Origin: Streptacidiphilus albus JL83
Lineage (GTDB): Bacteria; Actinomycetota; Actinomycetes; Streptomycetales; Streptomycetaceae
DNA: 64,000 bases
Reading direction: 5' to 3'
NCBI RefSeq assembly: GCF_000744705.1
Contig: NZ_JQML01000001.1
Coordinates: forward strand, 3,606,017 to 3,670,016
Shown here piece after piece: positions 8,560 through 18,061 of this stretch (position 1 is its first letter; each line of letters begins with the position of its first letter). Both the position numbers and the translations under genes were made by a program. The notes under the pieces were generated by a model. The model saw only the letters and a list, made by a program, of their open reading frames with translations, was not told where the DNA came from and made no database searches.

Positions 8560-10188
8560 CTACTTCTTGATGGCCCAGTAGACCGGGTTCTTGAAGCCGT
8601 CCATCTGAACGTTGGACACGTTCGCTGAGTAGCCGGCCAGGTTGTTGGAGTACCAGAGCGGCGCCACCGGCATGTCCTTCGCCAGCTGCAGCTGCGCCTG
8701 CTGGAAGAAGCTGTTGGCCTCCGCGGGGCTGTTCGCCGCGTTGCCCTCGGCGATCAGGTTGTCGAAGGTGGTGCTGCTGTACTTCGAGAAGTTGTTCGGC
8801 GCGCCCGTGGCGTACAGCGGGGCGAGGAAGTCCACCGCGAGCGGGTAGTCCTGGCCCCAGCCGGTGCGGAACGGGCCCGTCATCTGGAAGCCGCTCATCT
8901 TGTTCAGGTAGTCGTTGAACGTCGTGGTCGGCAGGCCGACGCAGGCGGTGGTGTTGCCCACGACGTTGTTGATGCTGTTGCAGACCGCGTTGACCCAGTC
9001 CGCGTTGCCGCCGTCGGCGTTGTAGGCGATGGTCATCTTGCCGCCGGGGATGCCGCCGGCCTCGGTGATGAGCTTCTTGGCCTCGGTCGGGTTGTAGGTG
9101 CACGCGGCACCGCAGAGGCCGGCCTTGTAGCCGCCGGACGCGCCCAGCGTGGGCGAGGTCCAGTCGGTGGCCGGGGTGACCGAGCTGTGCAGGATCCGCG
9201 AGGTGATGGTGTTGCGGTCGATCGCCTCGGAGATGCCGGTGCGCAGCTCCGCGCCGTTCGGGCCGTTCCAGGCCTTGTCGTACAGCGGGAAGGACAGCGT
9301 CACGTTGGCGCCGGTCGGGCTGTTGATGACCCGGCCACTGAGGTCCGACTGCATGTTCGGGATGTTCGAGGTCGGGATGACGTCGTCGACGTCCAGCCGG
9401 CCGGACAGCAGGTCGGCGTAGGCCGGCACCGGGTTGGTGTAGACCATGAGGTCGATGCCCTTGTTCTCGGGCGTCTGGCTGCCCGAGTAGTCCGGGTTGG
9501 GGACCAGGTTCAGGTTGGCGCCCGAGGTGTAGCTGCCACTGACCTTGTAGGGGCCGTTGCCGACCGGGTTCTTCTCCCACGCGGTGGGGTTGGCGAAGAA
9601 GGAGGTGGGCAGCGGGTCGAAGTACAGCGCGCCCAGCGTCTGCGGGTAGGTCGAGTCCTTCGCGGTCAGCGCGACGGTGAAGGTGGTGTCGTTCAGGACC
9701 TTCAGGCCGGACATGGTCCTGGCCGTCGGGTTGCCGGTGGCCGGCGCGACCGCGTTGTAGCCCACGACGTTCGAGAAGTAGCTCGAGTTGACCTGCTGGT
9801 TGGTGGAGAGCGCGCTGTAGTTCCACGCGTCCACGTACGAGGAGGCGGTGACCGGCGTGCCGTCGCTGAACTTCAGGCCCGGCTTGAGCTTGATGGTGAA
9901 GTTCTGCTGGTCGGTCGTGGTGATCGACTCGGCGTTCTCGTTGATGACCGCGTTGGTCTTGGGGTCGTACGAGATCAGCCCGGTGAGGATCGAGGTGACG
10001 ACCTTCGAACCGTTGATCTCGGCCGTGTCACCCGGGGTCAGCGGCTTCTGGGGGACGCCCCAGATGGCGGTGACGACACCGTTCCCGCTGGAGCCGGAGC
10101 TGCTGGAGCTGCTGCTCCCACAGGCGGTGGCTGCGAGGGCGATGGCAACCGCCCCGACAACGAACTTGGCTCGCGTGGCTCCACGCAT
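8560..10188 (-). CDS. Peptide ABC transporter substrate-binding lipoprotein, second system
   Basis: A 542-residue family 5 solute-binding protein. The ATG at 10188 is chosen because GAGGAGG lies 9 bases upstream; the longer frame to 10281 reads through this site. The N-terminus MRGATRAKFVVGAVAIALA ends in the lipobox ATAC, followed by a serine/glycine linker (SSSSSSGSSG), so the mature protein is lipid-anchored outside the membrane. It is the first gene of a full leftward operon (binding protein, B, C, D, F) and determines substrate choice, most likely oligopeptides. Confidence 0.93.
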   Translation of the reverse strand: MRGATRAKFVVGAVAIALAATACGSSSSSSSGSSGNGVVTAIWGVPQKPLTPGDTAEINGSKVVTSILTGLISYDPKTNAVINENAESITTTDQQNFTIKLKPGLKFSDGTPVTASSYVDAWNYSALSTNQQVNSSYFSNVVGYNAVAPATGNPTARTMSGLKVLNDTTFTVALTAKDSTYPQTLGALYFDPLPTSFFANPTAWEKNPVGNGPYKVSGSYTSGANLNLVPNPDYSGSQTPENKGIDLMVYTNPVPAYADLLSGRLDVDDVIPTSNIPNMQSDLSGRVINSPTGANVTLSFPLYDKAWNGPNGAELRTGISEAIDRNTITSRILHSSVTPATDWTSPTLGASGGYKAGLCGAACTYNPTEAKKLITEAGGIPGGKMTIAYNADGGNADWVNAVCNSINNVVGNTTACVGLPTTTFNDYLNKMSGFQMTGPFRTGWGQDYPLAVDFLAPLYATGAPNNFSKYSSTTFDNLIAEGNAANSPAEANSFFQQAQLQLAKDMPVAPLWYSNNLAGYSANVSNVQMDGFKNPVYWAIKK

Positions 10189-10508
10189 ATGAACGTGCCT
10201 CCTCAGGCGTGCTGTGCATCGACGAACGCCCTGCTCCCACCCCTGGAAGCCCTGGCGTCGACCCGGTGACTCAGACGTCACTTTTCCTACTATCAGTCAC
10301 CACGGGCGATGCTTGTGGCCAAATTAGATTTCGGTTTGATCACACGCCTGTGACTCATGTCTCGCAACCCGGGCACTGCCAAGTGGGTGCAAGGAGTACG
10401 CAAACGGTCATCGGGCCTTCCTACAGCAGAGGATGTCACCGATATCCGAACAGAAGGGCCAGGACACTCGCGCGGCTGGCAACTACCCTCGGTCACCACT
10501 TGGGGGGA
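10189..10508. other. Non-coding region upstream of the second transporter operon
   Basis: About 320 bases between the transporter operon start and the typA terminator. It is richer in A/T than its surroundings around 10315-10345 and must hold the promoter of the leftward transporter operon, but I see no convincing -35/-10 pair and no gene. Confidence 0.5.
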
Positions 10509-10554
10509 CAAAAAACCGCCGTCCGGCCCCCCCGATCGGGGGGCGGACGGCGGT
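10509..10554 (-). terminator. Rho-independent terminator of typA
   Basis: An 11-bp stem (10515-10525 with 10544-10554) with an inner C7/G6 stem is followed, in the leftward direction, by six T residues (the A-run just left of the stem). It lies 28 bases past the typA stop and is the clearest U-tract terminator in the window. Confidence 0.85.
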
Positions 10555-10582
10555 CCGGTCCAGCCAGGTGCCAGGCTGTGGA

Positions 10583-12448
10583 TCAGCCCTTGTTGCGGCC
10601 ACGGTTGCGGCCACGGGTGGCGGCGTCCAGGATCACCTTGCGGATGCGCACGGTCTCCGGGGTGACCTCGATGCACTCGTCCTCGCGGCAGAACTCCAGC
10701 GACTGCTCCAGCGAGAGCTTGCGCGGCGGCACCAGGTTCTCGGTGGTGTCGGAGGAGGCGGCACGCATGTTGGTGAGCTTCTTCTCCTTGGTGATGTTGA
10801 CGTCCATGTCGTCGGCGCGCGAGTTCTCGCCGACGATCATGCCCTCGTACACCTCGGTGGTGGGCTCGACGAAGAGCACACCGCGCTCCTGCAGGTTGAT
10901 CATCGCGAACGGGGTGACCGCGCCCGCGCGGTCCGCCACCAGCGAGCCGTTGTTGCGGGTGCGCAGCTCGCCGAACCACGGCTCGTGGCCCTCGAAGAGG
11001 CTGTGCGCGATGCCGGTGCCGCGGGTGTCCGTCAGGAACTCGGTACGGAAGCCGATCAGACCGCGGGCCGGGACCACGAACTCCATCCGGACCCAGCCGG
11101 ACCCGTGGTTGGTCATGGTCTCCATCCGGCCCTTGCGGGTCGCCATCAGCTGGGTGATGGCGCCGAGGTACTCCTCCGGGCAGTCGATCGTCATCCGCTC
11201 GACCGGCTCGTGGAGCTTGCCGTTGATCTCCTTGGTGACCACCTGCGGCTTGCCGACGGTGAGCTCGAAGCCCTCCCGGCGCATGGTCTCGACCAGGATC
11301 GCCAGCGCCAGCTCGCCACGGCCCTGGACCTCCCAGGCGTCCGGACGCTCGGTCGGCAGCACGCGGAGCGAGACGTTGCCGATCAGCTCGCGGTCCAGGC
11401 GGTCCTTGACCAGGCGGGCGGTGACCTTGTGGCCCTTGCCGCCCTTGCCGACCAGCGGCGAGGTGTTGGTGCCGATGGTCATCGAGATGGCCGGCTCGTC
11501 CACCGTGATCAGCGGCAGCGGGATCGGGTTCTCCAGGTCGGCCAGGGTCTCGCCGATCATGATGTCCGGGATACCGGCGATGGCGCAGATGTCGCCCGGG
11601 CCGGCCACCTCGGCCGGCTTGCGGGTGAGCGCCTCGGTCATCAGCAGCTCGGTGATCTTGACCTGCTTGATCGTGCCGTCCCGCTGGATCCAGGCCACCT
11701 GCTGGCCCTTGCGGAGCTCGCCCTCCTCCACCCGGCAGAGCGCGATACGGCCGAGGAAGTTGTCCGCGTCCAGGTTGGTCACGTGCGCCTGCAGCGGCGC
11801 GCCCTCGGTGTAGGTCGGGGCCGGGACGTGCTCCAGGATGGTGGAGAAGAAGGGCTCCAGGCTGTCGCTGTCCGCCGGAACGGTGCCGTTCTCCGGCTTG
11901 GTCAGCGAGGCCACGCCGTCACGGGCGCAGGCGAAGACGATCGGGAACTCGATCTGGTCCTCGGTCGCGTCCAGGTCCAGGAAGAGGTCGTAGGTCTCGT
12001 TGATGACCTCGTCGATCCGGGCGTCCGGACGGTCGGTCTTGTTGATGCAGAGGATGACCGGCAGGTTCGCGGTCAGCGCCTTGCGGAGGACGAAGCGGGT
12101 CTGCGGCAGCGGGCCCTCGGAGGCGTCCACCAGCAGCACGACGGCGTCGACCATCGACAGGCCGCGCTCGACCTCACCACCGAAGTCGGCGTGGCCGGGG
12201 GTGTCGATGATGTTGATGGTGATCACGTCGCCGCCACCCTTGGGGTGGTACTTGACGGCCGTGTTCTTCGCGAGAATGGTGATGCCCTTCTCGCGCTCCA
12301 GGTCGTTCGAGTCCATCATGCGCTCGTCGAGGTGCTGGTGAGCGGCGAAGGCACCCGCCTGCTTGAGCATGGCGTCGACCAGAGTGGTCTTGCCGTGGTC
12401 AACGTGGGCGACGATGGCAACATTGCGGATGTCATTACGCGTGGGCAT
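10583..12448 (-). CDS. typA: Translational GTPase TypA/BipA
   Basis: A 621-residue GTPase of the elongation factor family. G1 is AHVDHGKT near residue 15, G3 is DTPGHADF and G4 is NKTD. EF-Tu domain 2, EF-G C-terminal domain and the BipA-specific C-terminal domain follow in usual order. It acts on the ribosome, in assembly and stress adaptation. The ATG at 12448 begins the family-typical MPTRNDIRN; a GGGAGAA site lies 11 bases upstream. A longer frame to 12577 would add 43 residues with no family match. It is monocistronic, with its own terminator downstream. Confidence 0.96.
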   Translation of the reverse strand: MPTRNDIRNVAIVAHVDHGKTTLVDAMLKQAGAFAAHQHLDERMMDSNDLEREKGITILAKNTAVKYHPKGGGDVITINIIDTPGHADFGGEVERGLSMVDAVVLLVDASEGPLPQTRFVLRKALTANLPVILCINKTDRPDARIDEVINETYDLFLDLDATEDQIEFPIVFACARDGVASLTKPENGTVPADSDSLEPFFSTILEHVPAPTYTEGAPLQAHVTNLDADNFLGRIALCRVEEGELRKGQQVAWIQRDGTIKQVKITELLMTEALTRKPAEVAGPGDICAIAGIPDIMIGETLADLENPIPLPLITVDEPAISMTIGTNTSPLVGKGGKGHKVTARLVKDRLDRELIGNVSLRVLPTERPDAWEVQGRGELALAILVETMRREGFELTVGKPQVVTKEINGKLHEPVERMTIDCPEEYLGAITQLMATRKGRMETMTNHGSGWVRMEFVVPARGLIGFRTEFLTDTRGTGIAHSLFEGHEPWFGELRTRNNGSLVADRAGAVTPFAMINLQERGVLFVEPTTEVYEGMIVGENSRADDMDVNITKEKKLTNMRAASSDTTENLVPPRKLSLEQSLEFCREDECIEVTPETVRIRKVILDAATRGRNRGRNKG

Positions 12449-12692
12449 GCGGAGTACGGTTCTCCCGAATCGAGGGTCGTGGTATCCGCCGCCTCGGTCC
12501 GCCGACTCTCCCGAGTCGTCCGCGCCACCTGCCGCCGGTCCACCTACCGGGCACGACATGCCACGGCTTACCCCCATGGTACGGGGCGCGGCGTCGCTGC
12601 ACCGACTCGGCCGGTCCGTGGGACGGTGCGACGCAGATCACACCGTACCGCGGACCGGCCTCCGGGGTGACCGCCGGGCGGCCGGCGGTCGA

Positions 12693-14516
12693 CTACGGAG
12701 CCGTGCTCGGGTGTCCGGCGAGGGTGGTGAAGCCCAGGTCCTGGAACCGGGGCGTGGCGAAGCCGAAGGCTCCGGCGTTCACCACCCGGTCGCTGACCGC
12801 CACCAGCTGCGGGTGCTGGATCAGCGGGACCGAGCCGGCCACCTGCCAGATCCGGGTGTCGGCCCGGGCGGTCAGCGAGGCCGCGGTCTTCGGGTCCAGG
12901 GTGCGGACCGCCTGGCCGAGCAGCTGGTCGATCTCGTTGGTGCCGATCGCGGCCAGGTTCTGCCCCGGGTCCACCGTGCCGTCGGCGCCCACCTGCGGCT
13001 TGGCGTAGAGCGGCAGCTCGTCGGCGACCGGGTAGCGCGAGGCCGGCCAGCTGAACAGGGCGAGGTCGTAGTCCCCGGTCCGCACGTGGTCGGCGAAGAA
13101 GGTCTCGGCCGGCACCGCCTTCGTCGTCAGCGGGATCCCGGCGGCGGCCAGCTGACCGGTCAGCAGCTGGGCGACCTGGGCGTCCACCGCCGACCCGGCC
13201 CGGGTGAGCAGGGTGAGCGCGATCGCGTGCCCGGCCTTGGCCCGCACCTTGGCGCCGGCCGTGATCCGCCAGCCGTCGGTGTCCAGCAGGTTCCTGACCT
13301 CGTCCGGGCTGTTGTCGATGGCCGAGCTGTTGTCCTGGTAGCCCTGCTGGTCGGCCATCACCAGGTGGTTGCCGAGCGGGACGGCCGGCAGCCCGAGCGG
13401 GGTGAGCACCGCCCGGGCGATCTGCTTGCGGTCCACCGCCTCGGCCACCGCCAGCCGCAGGTCCGGATCGGCCAGCTGGCCGCGTCCGCCGTTCAGCGCG
13501 AGCTGGAGGAAGGCCGGCGCGGAGGCCCGGTGCAGGGTCACCCCGGGGATCGACCTCACCTCGGCGAAGGTCTGCGACTCGGCCGAGACGGCGGCGTCGG
13601 AGGCGGCGCTGCTGCTGATCCCGGTGCCGCCGTCCTCGACCGCGCTGCTGACGTCCGCGATGTCGAGCCGGCCCACCCGCAGCGCGTCGGCGCGGGCGCC
13701 GGGGGCGACGGCGGTGAAGTCGATCGCGTCCAGCTTGGCCCGGTCGCCCCACCAGCGCGGGTTGCGGACCACGGTGACGGTGCCGGACTGCTCGCCCTTC
13801 AGGGTGAACGGCCCCGAGTCCAGCGGCAGGGTGGTGCTGGTGCCGCTGCCGAAGGCGGCCGGGGTGGCGGTCGCGGCGGCCGGGTAGAGCGGGCTGAACA
13901 GCCGCCGCCAGGGCGCGTACGGGTGGGTGAAGGTCACCTGGACGTCCTGGGCGGTCGCGCCCTGCCGGACGTCGCCGATGCTGTCGTAGCCGTCGGTGCG
14001 GACCGCCCCGAAGGCGGCGCTGCCGCTGAGCGCCTGCCACTGGCCGCGGAAGTCGGCGGCGGAGAGCGGGGTGCCGTCGCTCCAGACCGCCTTGGGGTTG
14101 AGGTGGTAGACGACGGTCTGCGGCTGGGCCGAGGTCTGCTGGACGCCGCTCAGGTAGTCCGGGTCGGGCGTGGCCCGGGCGTGCTCGTCCTGGGTGAAGA
14201 GGGTCGGCAGCAGCGCCTGGTCGATCAGCGCGGTGCTGTCCCCGGCCTCCGGCTGGAAGGCGTTGAGGGTGGCCGGGACCTCGTCCACGGCCCAGTGCAG
14301 GGTGCCGCCGGTGACGATCCGGCCGCGGTCGGCGTGGGCCAGGTCGGCCGAGGTCTCGGCCGGCCCCCCGGCTCCGGAGCAGCCGCCGAGGGCCGTGACG
14401 GCCCCCAGGACGAGCGCCGCGCAGGCCGTGGCCGCGACAGGGCGTCGGGCCGGGCGGAGCGTCCCTGGGACCGGACGGTCGCTGCCGCGGACGATGGGCT
14501 GAGAACCGATGGACAC
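12693..14516 (-). CDS. Solitary family 5 substrate-binding lipoprotein
   Basis: A protein of about 607 residues related to peptide-binding proteins but more diverged than the one at 8560-10188. The N-terminus has basic residues, a hydrophobic stretch (AATACAALVLGAVTALG) and a lipobox LGGC, so it is a lipoprotein. The start is uncertain: GTG at 14516 has GGAGG 5 bases upstream and is preferred over an upstream GTG at 14579. No permease or ATPase gene adjoins it, so it may serve a transporter encoded elsewhere, perhaps one of the two in this window, or act as a sensor. Confidence 0.85.
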   Translation of the reverse strand: MSIGSQPIVRGSDRPVPGTLRPARRPVAATACAALVLGAVTALGGCSGAGGPAETSADLAHADRGRIVTGGTLHWAVDEVPATLNAFQPEAGDSTALIDQALLPTLFTQDEHARATPDPDYLSGVQQTSAQPQTVVYHLNPKAVWSDGTPLSAADFRGQWQALSGSAAFGAVRTDGYDSIGDVRQGATAQDVQVTFTHPYAPWRRLFSPLYPAAATATPAAFGSGTSTTLPLDSGPFTLKGEQSGTVTVVRNPRWWGDRAKLDAIDFTAVAPGARADALRVGRLDIADVSSAVEDGGTGISSSAASDAAVSAESQTFAEVRSIPGVTLHRASAPAFLQLALNGGRGQLADPDLRLAVAEAVDRKQIARAVLTPLGLPAVPLGNHLVMADQQGYQDNSSAIDNSPDEVRNLLDTDGWRITAGAKVRAKAGHAIALTLLTRAGSAVDAQVAQLLTGQLAAAGIPLTTKAVPAETFFADHVRTGDYDLALFSWPASRYPVADELPLYAKPQVGADGTVDPGQNLAAIGTNEIDQLLGQAVRTLDPKTAASLTARADTRIWQVAGSVPLIQHPQLVAVSDRVVNAGAFGFATPRFQDLGFTTLAGHPSTAP

Positions 14517-14830
14517 AGGGGCCTCCGCGCTCGGGTGCAACTGCACATATGAGGTGATTTCTGGCTGCTCTCGGTCCACTGAAAGTCAGCCGTCCGGCGC
14601 CGCGCGGACGACACGGCCAGGTGGTTACGAAGACTCACCCGTTCGGGGCAGCGGGTGCGCCGGGCGAGGGGCGCGTGGCGGCCGAGAAATCCCGCCAATA
14701 CTGACCAAGCCCTTCCCAAGGCCCTGTGATCGGGTTCACACTCGCTTCCGCGCACCATCCCTGACACGTCATCAGACCCAATGGCAAAACCGGACGTTGA
14801 TCGCACCAACGCGCGGAGGTGAGTACAGCC
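14517..14830. other. Divergent promoter region between the lipoprotein and succinate dehydrogenase genes
   Basis: About 314 bases with no plausible gene. It should hold the promoters for the leftward lipoprotein and the rightward sdh-linked transcript. I could not identify hexamers with confidence. Confidence 0.5.
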
Positions 14831-15157
14831 ATGCCCGCACCAGCTACGGCCCCCCTGGCCGAGGCCAGGAGCCGCCTCGAAGCGCTGGACAGCGCCGTCC
14901 GGGAGGCGCAGCAGCGCCTCGGCGGCGGCCTGGAGGTCCGCCGGGTCCGCACCGACCTCGACCACCTCCGGGAGAGCCTGGCCCTGCTCTGCGAGTCGGT
15001 CGCGGCGGCCGGCCCCGGGGCGGACCCCGCCGCGCCGCCCGGCATCCCGGCGATGACCGGCGTCGCCCTGGAGATCGTGCGGATCCCGGACACCCCCTAC
15101 GACCCGGAGATGTGGCGCGGCATCGACGACGAGGGAATCGGCTGCCGCCACCGCTAG
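14831..15157 (+). CDS. Small conserved protein upstream of succinate dehydrogenase
   Basis: A 108-residue protein that I recognise only as a small protein preceding this type of sdh operon in streptomycetes. The N-terminal half is a predicted amphipathic helix or coiled coil (ARSRLEALDSAVREAQQRLG and onward) and the C-terminal part is acidic with PYDPEMWRGIDDEGIG. The ATG at 14831 has GGAGGT 10 bases upstream; a GTG at 14819 overlaps that site and is rejected. The gene lies 33 bases before the membrane-anchor gene and is likely co-transcribed. Its function is unknown. Confidence 0.75.
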   Translation: MPAPATAPLAEARSRLEALDSAVREAQQRLGGGLEVRRVRTDLDHLRESLALLCESVAAAGPGADPAAPPGIPAMTGVALEIVRIPDTPYDPEMWRGIDDEGIGCRHR

Positions 15158-15190
15158 GCGCAGCACCCACCAGCAGGAGGACGAGCAAGC

Positions 15191-16036
15191 GTGACCACCG
15201 AGATCCGGCCCCCGGAGAGCCCCGACCGATCCCGACCGAACGGGAAGGGGGTGCACTCCCCGGGCCGGGCCGCCATCCCCGCGCGCCATCTGCGCACCGA
15301 CCGGTGGTGGCTGCCACAGCTCGTCACCGGGCTCGGGCTGCTCGCCTTCGTCGTCTACTCGACCTGGCGGGCGTTCTGGGGCCTGCACACCGCCTACGCC
15401 GCGCCCTACCTCTCGCCCTTCTACTCCCCCTGCCTGGCGGCGAACTGCCCCAAGGTGGCGGGCGGAGCCGACTGGGCGCTGTTCGGCAGCTGGTGGCGGC
15501 TCTCCCCCGCGCTGATCGTGCTGATCTTCCCGCTGGGCTTCCGGATGACCTGCTACTACTACCGGAAGGCCTACTACCGCGCCTTCTGGTCCTCGCCGCC
15601 GGCCTGCGCGGTCGCCGAGCCGCACGCCTCCTACAGCGGCGAGACCCGGTTCCCGCTGATCCTGCAGAACCTGCACCGCTACTTCTTCTACTTCGCGGTG
15701 GTCGTGGCCGGGATCCTGACCTACGACACGGTGCTGAGCTTCCGCAACGCCGCCGGGCAGTGGGGCCACGCCGGCCTCGGCACCCTGGTCTTCCTCGCCA
15801 ACATCGTGCTGATCTGGGCCTACACCCTGTCCTGCCACTCCTGCCGGCACATCGTCGGCGGTCGGCTCAAGCACTTCTCCAAGCATCCCGTCCGCTACCG
15901 GATGTGGAGCTTCGTCGGAAAGCTGAACGCCCGCCACATGCAGCTCGCCTGGGCCTCGCTGATCAGCGTCGGCGTGGCGGACTTCTACGTCTACCTGCTC
16001 GCCAGCGGCGCGTTCCACGACCCCCGCTTCTTCTAA
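15191..16036 (+). CDS. Succinate dehydrogenase membrane anchor (Sdh1-type, single large subunit)
   Basis: A 281-residue membrane protein with about five hydrophobic segments (near residues 42-60, 100-118, 155-175, 195-215 and 245-265). It precedes sdhA and sdhB directly, so it is the membrane subunit that docks the dehydrogenase and passes electrons to menaquinone. Histidines (H in NLHRYFFYF, HSCRH, RHMQL) could ligate heme. Its length and the lack of a second anchor gene match the actinobacterial Sdh1 type rather than the SdhC plus SdhD pair. Several cysteines (CLAANC, CHSC) are notable. It starts at GTG with GGAGGA upstream. Confidence 0.85.
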   Translation: MTTEIRPPESPDRSRPNGKGVHSPGRAAIPARHLRTDRWWLPQLVTGLGLLAFVVYSTWRAFWGLHTAYAAPYLSPFYSPCLAANCPKVAGGADWALFGSWWRLSPALIVLIFPLGFRMTCYYYRKAYYRAFWSSPPACAVAEPHASYSGETRFPLILQNLHRYFFYFAVVVAGILTYDTVLSFRNAAGQWGHAGLGTLVFLANIVLIWAYTLSCHSCRHIVGGRLKHFSKHPVRYRMWSFVGKLNARHMQLAWASLISVGVADFYVYLLASGAFHDPRFF

Positions 16037-16060
16037 TCACAGGTAAGGACACGTACAGGT

Positions 16061-18061
16061 ATGACCGAGGTGGAGCGCCACTCCTACGACGTGGTCGTGG
16101 TCGGCGCCGGCGGTGCCGGGCTGCGCGCGGCGATCGAGGCCCGCGAGCAGGGCCTGCGCACGGCGATCATCTGCAAGTCACTGTTCGGCAAGGCCCACAC
16201 GGTGATGGCCGAGGGCGGCATCGCCGCCAGCATGGGCAACGTCAACGACCAGGACAACTGGCAGACGCACTTCCGCGACACCATGCGCGGCGGCAAGTTC
16301 CTCAACCACTGGCGGATGGCCGAGCTGCACGCCCAGGAGGCCCCCGACCGGGTCTGGGAGCTGGAGACCTGGGGCGCGCTGTTCGACCGCACCGAGGACG
16401 GCCGGATCTCCCAGCGCAACTTCGGCGGCCACGAGTACCCGCGCCTCGCCCACGTCGGCGACCGCACCGGCCTGGAGCTGATCCGCACCCTCCAGCAGAA
16501 GGTGGTCTCGCTCCAGCAGGAGGACTTCAGGGAGTACGGCGACTACGAGGCCCGGATCCGGGTCTTCCAGGAGTACACCGTCACCCGGATCTTGAAGGAT
16601 CCCAGTCTCAAGAGCCGCAGCGGCGACCGGGTCAGCGGGGTCTTCGGCTACCAGCGCGAGTCGGGGCGCTTCTTCGCCATCGAGGCGCCCGCGGTGGTGC
16701 TCGCCACCGGCGGCATCGGCAAGTCCTTCAAGGTGACCTCGAACTCCTGGGAGTACACCGGCGACGGCCACGCGCTGGCGCTGCTGGCCGGGGCCAACCT
16801 GCTGAACATGGAGTTCGTCCAGTTCCACCCGACCGGCATGGTCTGGCCGCCCTCGGTGAAGGGCATCCTGGTCACCGAGTCGGTCCGGGGCGACGGCGGG
16901 GTGCTGCGCAACAGCGAGGGCAAGCGCTTCATGTTCGACTACATCCCGGACGTCTTCCGGGAGAAGTACGCCGAGACCGAGGCCGAGGGCGACCGCTGGT
17001 ACAGCGACCAGGCCAACAACCGCCGGCCCCCGGAGCTGCTGCCCCGGGACGAGGTCGCCCGGGCGATCAACTCCGAGGTCAAGGCCGGACGCGGGACCCC
17101 GCACGGCGGCGTCTTCCTCGACGTCTCCACCCGGCTGCCGGCCGAGGAGATCCGCCGTCGGCTGCCGTCGATGCACCACCAGTTCAAGGAGCTGGCGGAC
17201 GTCGACATCACCGCCGAGCCGATGGAGGTCGGCCCGACCTGCCACTACGTCATGGGCGGCGTCGAGGTCGACCCGGACACCGCCGCCTCCTCCGTCCCCG
17301 GCCTGTACGCGGCCGGCGAGGTGGCCGGCGGGATGCACGGCTCCAACCGGCTGGGCGGCAACTCCCTCTCCGACCTCCTGGTCTTCGGCCGCCGGGCCGG
17401 GCTCCACGCCGGACTCTACGCCGCGGCGCTGGCCGACCGGCCGACCCTGGACGAGGAGCAGATCACGGCGGCGGCGGCCGAGGCGGTCGCCCCGTTCGAG
17501 GGCGCCTCGGGCTCCGACGGCGGGCCGGTGGAGAACCCGTACACGGTGCACCAGGAGCTCCAGCAGTCGATGAACGACCTGGTCGGCATCATCCGCCGGG
17601 AGGGCGAGATGGTGGAGGCGCTGAAGCGGCTGGCGGCGCTGCGCGAGCGCGCCGACCGGGCCGTGGTCGAGGGCCACCGGCAGTTCAACCCGGGCTGGCA
17701 CCTGGCGCTGGACCTGCGGAACATGCTGCTGGTCTCGGAGTGCGTCGCCCGCGCCGCGCTGGAGCGCACCGAGAGCCGGGGCGGGCACACCCGCGAGGAC
17801 CACCCGGGCATGGACCACGAGTGGCGGCGGGTCAACCTGGTCTGCTCGCTGGCCGACAAGCCGACGGCGGACGGGCAGATCACCGTCCAGCACAAGCCCA
17901 ACCCGCCGATCCGGGCGGACCTGCTGGAGCTGTTCGGCCTGGACGAGCTGAAGAAGTACCTGACGGCGGAGGAGCTCCCGGCAGCAGCAGCCGAGGTGCC
18001 CACGCCCCGCGCCGCCGACTCCGACACCACCTCCGACGCACCGACGGGAGCAGACCAGTGA
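16061..18061 (+). CDS. sdhA: Succinate dehydrogenase flavoprotein subunit
   Basis: A 666-residue flavoprotein. The FAD-binding GAGGAGLRAAIEA motif is near residue 12, and the AHTVMAEGG segment holds the histidine that links FAD covalently in classic SdhA proteins. The active-site region VQFHPTG, substrate-binding HYVMGGVEVD and GMHGSNRLGGNS are present, and the C-terminal domain is full length. It oxidises succinate to fumarate in the TCA cycle and respiratory chain. Its stop overlaps the sdhB start by 4 bases (GTGA). Confidence 0.95.
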   Translation: MTEVERHSYDVVVVGAGGAGLRAAIEAREQGLRTAIICKSLFGKAHTVMAEGGIAASMGNVNDQDNWQTHFRDTMRGGKFLNHWRMAELHAQEAPDRVWELETWGALFDRTEDGRISQRNFGGHEYPRLAHVGDRTGLELIRTLQQKVVSLQQEDFREYGDYEARIRVFQEYTVTRILKDPSLKSRSGDRVSGVFGYQRESGRFFAIEAPAVVLATGGIGKSFKVTSNSWEYTGDGHALALLAGANLLNMEFVQFHPTGMVWPPSVKGILVTESVRGDGGVLRNSEGKRFMFDYIPDVFREKYAETEAEGDRWYSDQANNRRPPELLPRDEVARAINSEVKAGRGTPHGGVFLDVSTRLPAEEIRRRLPSMHHQFKELADVDITAEPMEVGPTCHYVMGGVEVDPDTAASSVPGLYAAGEVAGGMHGSNRLGGNSLSDLLVFGRRAGLHAGLYAAALADRPTLDEEQITAAAAEAVAPFEGASGSDGGPVENPYTVHQELQQSMNDLVGIIRREGEMVEALKRLAALRERADRAVVEGHRQFNPGWHLALDLRNMLLVSECVARAALERTESRGGHTREDHPGMDHEWRRVNLVCSLADKPTADGQITVQHKPNPPIRADLLELFGLDELKKYLTAEELPAAAAEVPTPRAADSDTTSDAPTGADQ

